A DNA stretch of 64,000 nt from assembly GCF_016757755.1 (NCBI RefSeq), contig NZ_CP068437.1, positions 1,674,001-1,738,000 on the forward strand. The letters run 5' to 3'. Positions 61,351 through 64,000 of the stretch are shown here, one piece after another (the stretch's first letter is position 1; each line of letters opens with the position of its first letter). The DNA is from Shewanella sp. KX20019. GTDB lineage: Bacteria > Pseudomonadota > Gammaproteobacteria > Enterobacterales > Shewanellaceae. Both the position numbers and the translations under genes were made by a program. The notes below the pieces were generated by a model. It was not told where the DNA came from. It worked only from the letters and a program-made list of their open reading frames with translations, and searched no databases.

Positions 61351-62976
61351 ATGGCAGAACAGATCACAATTGATAATGGCGTTGTTGAAAACGAACTTGC
61401 CATTAATGCTAGCACTGTCGATGGACAAGAAACGGTATTAACAGTAGGTGCGTTAAGTTTACTTAAAACGCTCTGTAAGCATTTTGCTAGCGATGTACCT
61501 TCGCTACTGGTTGATCGAAAGATTAAACAGGGACTCGTCGATAAAGGTCAGTTGCCAGATTTTCTAGAACAAACAAAAGCCGTTCGCGATAGCGAATGGA
61601 AGATCAGAGGGATCCCCGATGATTTGCAAGATAGACGCGTTGAAATAACTGGGCCTGTTGATCGGAAAATGGTGATCAATGCGCTTAACGCAAATGCAAA
61701 AGTGTTTATGGCTGATTTTGAAGATTCGCTTGCGCCGAGTTGGGATAAGGTGGTCGAAGGCCAGATTAATCTACGCGATGCGATTACAGGGAATATTAGT
61801 TATACCTCGGCAGAAACGGGTAAATCATATACGTTAGCTGCAGATCCAGCCGTGTTGATCTGTCGTGTACGCGGCCTGCATATGCTAGAGAAGCATGTCA
61901 GCTATGCTGAACAAGCTATACCTGCAGCGTTATTTGATTTCTGTATCTATTTTTATAATAACTACCGTCAATTACTCAGTAAGGGCAGTGGTCCGTATTT
62001 TTATATCCCTAAACTGGAAAGTCATCTTGAGGCTCGCTGGTGGGCAAAGGTTTTTGCTTTTGTGGAGCAGCGTTTTTGTCTACCGCCTGGCACGATTAAA
62101 TGTACCTGCTTAATTGAAACCTTGCCTGCTGTCTTTGAGATGGATGAGATTTTGTATGAGTTACGCTCAAATATCGTGGCACTCAATTGTGGCCGTTGGG
62201 ACTATATATTTAGCTATATCAAAACGTTGAATAACCATAGTGACCGTATTTTACCTGACAGACAATCTGTCACCATGGATACACCGTTTCTTAGTGCCTA
62301 CTCGCGCTTGTTGGTTAAAACATGTCATAAACGCGGTGCACTCGCAATGGGCGGAATGGCAGCCTTTATTCCAACAAAAGACCCAATTGCTAACCAACAG
62401 ATCTTAGATAAAGTGCGTCAGGATAAGCAACTTGAAGCGCGTAATGGTCATGATGGCACTTGGGTTGCTCATCCTGGCTTGGCTGATACCGCAATGGAGG
62501 TCTTCAATGAGTACATTGGCGAAGATCATGTCAATCAATTGCATATTACTCGTGATGTTGATGCACCTATCCTAGCTCATGAACTATTGTCGGCGTGCAA
62601 AGGTGAGCGAACAGAGGATGGAATGCGTCGAAATATCCGTATAGCGCTGCGGTATATAGAGGCATGGATCAATGGTAATGGCTGCGTGCCTCTATATGGC
62701 TTAATGGAAGATGCTGCGACGGCGGAGATCTCTCGCACCTCTATTTGGCAGTGGATTAAGCATCAGCAGCAGCTATCGAACGGCACATTAGTGACCAAGT
62801 CTTTGTTCAAAGAGATGTTGCTTCAAGAGTTGGCTCAAGTTAAAGAGGAGGTGGGGGCAGATAGATTCACCCATGGCCGTTTTACTGAGGCTGCGGTTAT
62901 TCTGGAACAAACGACCACCGCTGAAGAACTGGTCGATTTTATCACTCGGCCAGGTTATGAGCTGCTTATTGCATAG
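61351..62976 (+). CDS. aceB: Malate synthase A
   Basis: 541 residues from the ATG at 61351, preceded by GGAGAG; an ATG five codons earlier is less likely. The sequence shows VFMADFEDSLAPSWDKVVEG, LICRVRGLHMLEKHV, CTCLIETLPAVFEMDEILYE and FIPTKDPIANQQ, all of the MSA class. It condenses glyoxylate with acetyl-CoA to malate in the glyoxylate shunt. The partner isocitrate lyase is not within the window. The next gene is about 520 bases away. Confidence 0.95.
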   Translation: MAEQITIDNGVVENELAINASTVDGQETVLTVGALSLLKTLCKHFASDVPSLLVDRKIKQGLVDKGQLPDFLEQTKAVRDSEWKIRGIPDDLQDRRVEITGPVDRKMVINALNANAKVFMADFEDSLAPSWDKVVEGQINLRDAITGNISYTSAETGKSYTLAADPAVLICRVRGLHMLEKHVSYAEQAIPAALFDFCIYFYNNYRQLLSKGSGPYFYIPKLESHLEARWWAKVFAFVEQRFCLPPGTIKCTCLIETLPAVFEMDEILYELRSNIVALNCGRWDYIFSYIKTLNNHSDRILPDRQSVTMDTPFLSAYSRLLVKTCHKRGALAMGGMAAFIPTKDPIANQQILDKVRQDKQLEARNGHDGTWVAHPGLADTAMEVFNEYIGEDHVNQLHITRDVDAPILAHELLSACKGERTEDGMRRNIRIALRYIEAWINGNGCVPLYGLMEDAATAEISRTSIWQWIKHQQQLSNGTLVTKSLFKEMLLQELAQVKEEVGADRFTHGRFTEAAVILEQTTTAEELVDFITRPGYELLIA

Positions 62977-63500
62977 GGTTTATTTTATCGGCTTGTTGAA
63001 TGATAGAGCTAAGTTAGTGTTTGTTTTATAAGTTATTTAGATTTTAAGTTTGGCTGCCTATTGCGGCTTGTGTCCCCCGCGTAGTAAACCTACGTGCTAC
63101 GCGGGTTTTTAATAAAAAACGTGATCTCCCGCTTCCCAGTATGGTGATGACGGTTTACGCTTGTGATTGGCGACTCTTCGGGGTCGCATTTTTTTACTCT
63201 TCTTAACCCCCACGTATGATATCAACGTCAATCAAACATCGTAGCAATGGCAGGCCTATACTGCACTTTACGCTAATTGCGTATACAATTAACTCTATTA
63301 GTATCTTATACGAATTGTATTGAATATCTGTTCATTCAGAGCCTTGAATTGAAAAGCTTGAGTGTTTCTGAACTGGCTAAACACTTAATGCAATCGGTAT
63401 TGGAGTCTGCGCACATCATCAAGAGGATGGGCGCATTTAATCATTGGAAACTTGGCAGTATTAGCCGTCATAAGCAGAGTATTATTTGAAAGCTAACAGC
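62977..63500. other. Intergenic region after aceB
   Basis: About 520 bases. It holds the terminator at 63076-63110. A 70-codon frame (63277-63489) is open but lacks a ribosome site and any recognised family, so I do not call it a gene. Confidence 0.5.
63076..63110 (+). terminator. Intrinsic terminator after aceB
   Basis: CCCGCGTAG at 63076-63084 and CTACGCGGG at 63097-63105 pair perfectly, then TTTTT. Confidence 0.9.
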
Positions 63501-64000
63501 ATGCAAGATAGCAAGTTAAAAGGCGCTGATTATTGGACGCAGCGGATCAGTGAGCAAGAGATGCCCGCGCTATGTTCAACGATTAAAACCTTAGAGAGGC
63601 TGGCGAAAGATGATGTGTCATCTCTTGCTATATTAGGTCAGAGCGTTATGCATGATAATGCGCTGACATCCCGTATTCTGCGTGTTGCAAACAGCGTGAC
63701 ATACAATAAGGGCGGCGCTCAAGTGACGACGGTGAGTAAGGCGGCGGTTGTCTTGGGCTTCGATGCGATCAAAAATATATGTATTACTGCAAAGTTACTG
63801 AGTAGTTTATTAGAGTCGGAAGGCTTATCTGAAGGTGTTTATAAGCGCCTGATTAGTTTAATGGCAAAGTCGTTTCAGGCGGCGATGTTTACTAAAATGC
63901 TGATGCACGATCATGATGATGAACTCCAGGAAGAGGTGTTTATTGCGTCACTGCTTTATCATTTGGGTGAGAGTGCATTTTGGGGCACAGGTTCCACTGA
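63501..64000 (+). CDS. HDOD-domain signalling protein, 5' part
   Basis: It starts at the ATG at 63501, with GAAAGC upstream, and runs off the window after 166 residues. The sequence ALCSTIKTLERLAKDDVSSL, then DNALTSRILRVANSVTYNKG and VTTVSKAAVVLGFDAIKNIC is the HDOD fold (a non-catalytic HD relative). Such proteins act in signalling, often with c-di-GMP or histidine kinase partners. The C-terminal part that would show any second domain is outside the window. Confidence 0.85.
   Translation, partial: MQDSKLKGADYWTQRISEQEMPALCSTIKTLERLAKDDVSSLAILGQSVMHDNALTSRILRVANSVTYNKGGAQVTTVSKAAVVLGFDAIKNICITAKLLSSLLESEGLSEGVYKRLISLMAKSFQAAMFTKMLMHDHDDELQEEVFIASLLYHLGESAFWGTGST

Noticed and set aside
63277..63489. 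70-codon frame before the HDOD gene
   Set aside because: No clear start signal or family; it may be chance, though its end close to the HDOD start was noted.

Overview
The window reads as chromosome of a marine gammaproteobacterium of the Shewanella type. The basis is gene content and order: tmRNA (ssrA), smpB, ratA, rnfH and bamE next to malate synthase; a ten-haem OmcA/MtrC-family cytochrome; an NrfB/C/D-like respiratory module; and AT-moderate base composition. This assignment rests on recalled synteny and protein families, not on a database search.

Bases 1 to 18,540 look like ordinary chromosome. They hold the end of a sigma factor with its probable anti-sigma partner, a tricorn-type S41 peptidase, an HlyD/DUF2955 efflux pair, a SYLF lipoprotein, a LruC/GEVED exported protein with a small lipoprotein, a BshA-like glycosyltransferase, a dicarboxylate-type transporter fused to a solute-binding domain, an LpxR-like outer membrane enzyme, an AraC regulator, an NfsA-like flavin reductase and YjdM.

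Bases 18,540 to 32,058 are accessory. The first part (18.5 to 24 kb) is decayed. It has a transposase relic, a short integrase relic related to the intact integrase at 56.2 kb, short repeated motifs, a large lipoprotein, a frameshifted type IV-like pilin and small orphan genes. The second part (24 to 31.5 kb) is an intact-looking electron transfer locus. It encodes a tetrahaem cytochrome, an NrfD-like membrane subunit, an NrfC-like ferredoxin, an NrfB-like pentahaem cytochrome and a 57-residue membrane protein. Next to it lie a decahaem surface-type lipoprotein and two related LysR regulators.

Bases 32,059 to 57,575 form a genomic island of about 25.5 kb inserted at the 3' end of ssrA. A 27-bp direct repeat, which is the 3' end of the tmRNA gene, bounds it on both sides, and a P4-type integrase sits just inside the right end. 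The cargo is almost entirely defence and mobility. It includes a type II-C CRISPR-Cas system (cas9, cas1, cas2, a 14-repeat array, and a tracrRNA gene I could locate on the minus strand directly upstream of cas9). It also carries a modified-DNA-type HNH nuclease, a membrane protein resembling putative Abi proteins, a second recombination module (AlpA, zinc-ribbon HTH protein, tyrosine recombinase, serine recombinase with a candidate res site), an Mrr-type endonuclease, and a type I restriction system. The type I system continues without a break into an AAA ATPase plus HNH nuclease pair that resembles Septu in layout.

Bases 57,556 to 64,000 return to core chromosome: ssrA, smpB, ratA, rnfH, bamE, a long regulatory gap with a PsrA-like palindrome, malate synthase (aceB), and the start of an HDOD-domain signalling protein. 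The most interesting points are the CRISPR/tracrRNA arrangement, the five-gene restriction/ATPase/HNH operon, the hairpin that buries the AlpA ribosome binding site, and the NrfBCD-like/decahaem locus that lacks any visible terminal reductase or porin.
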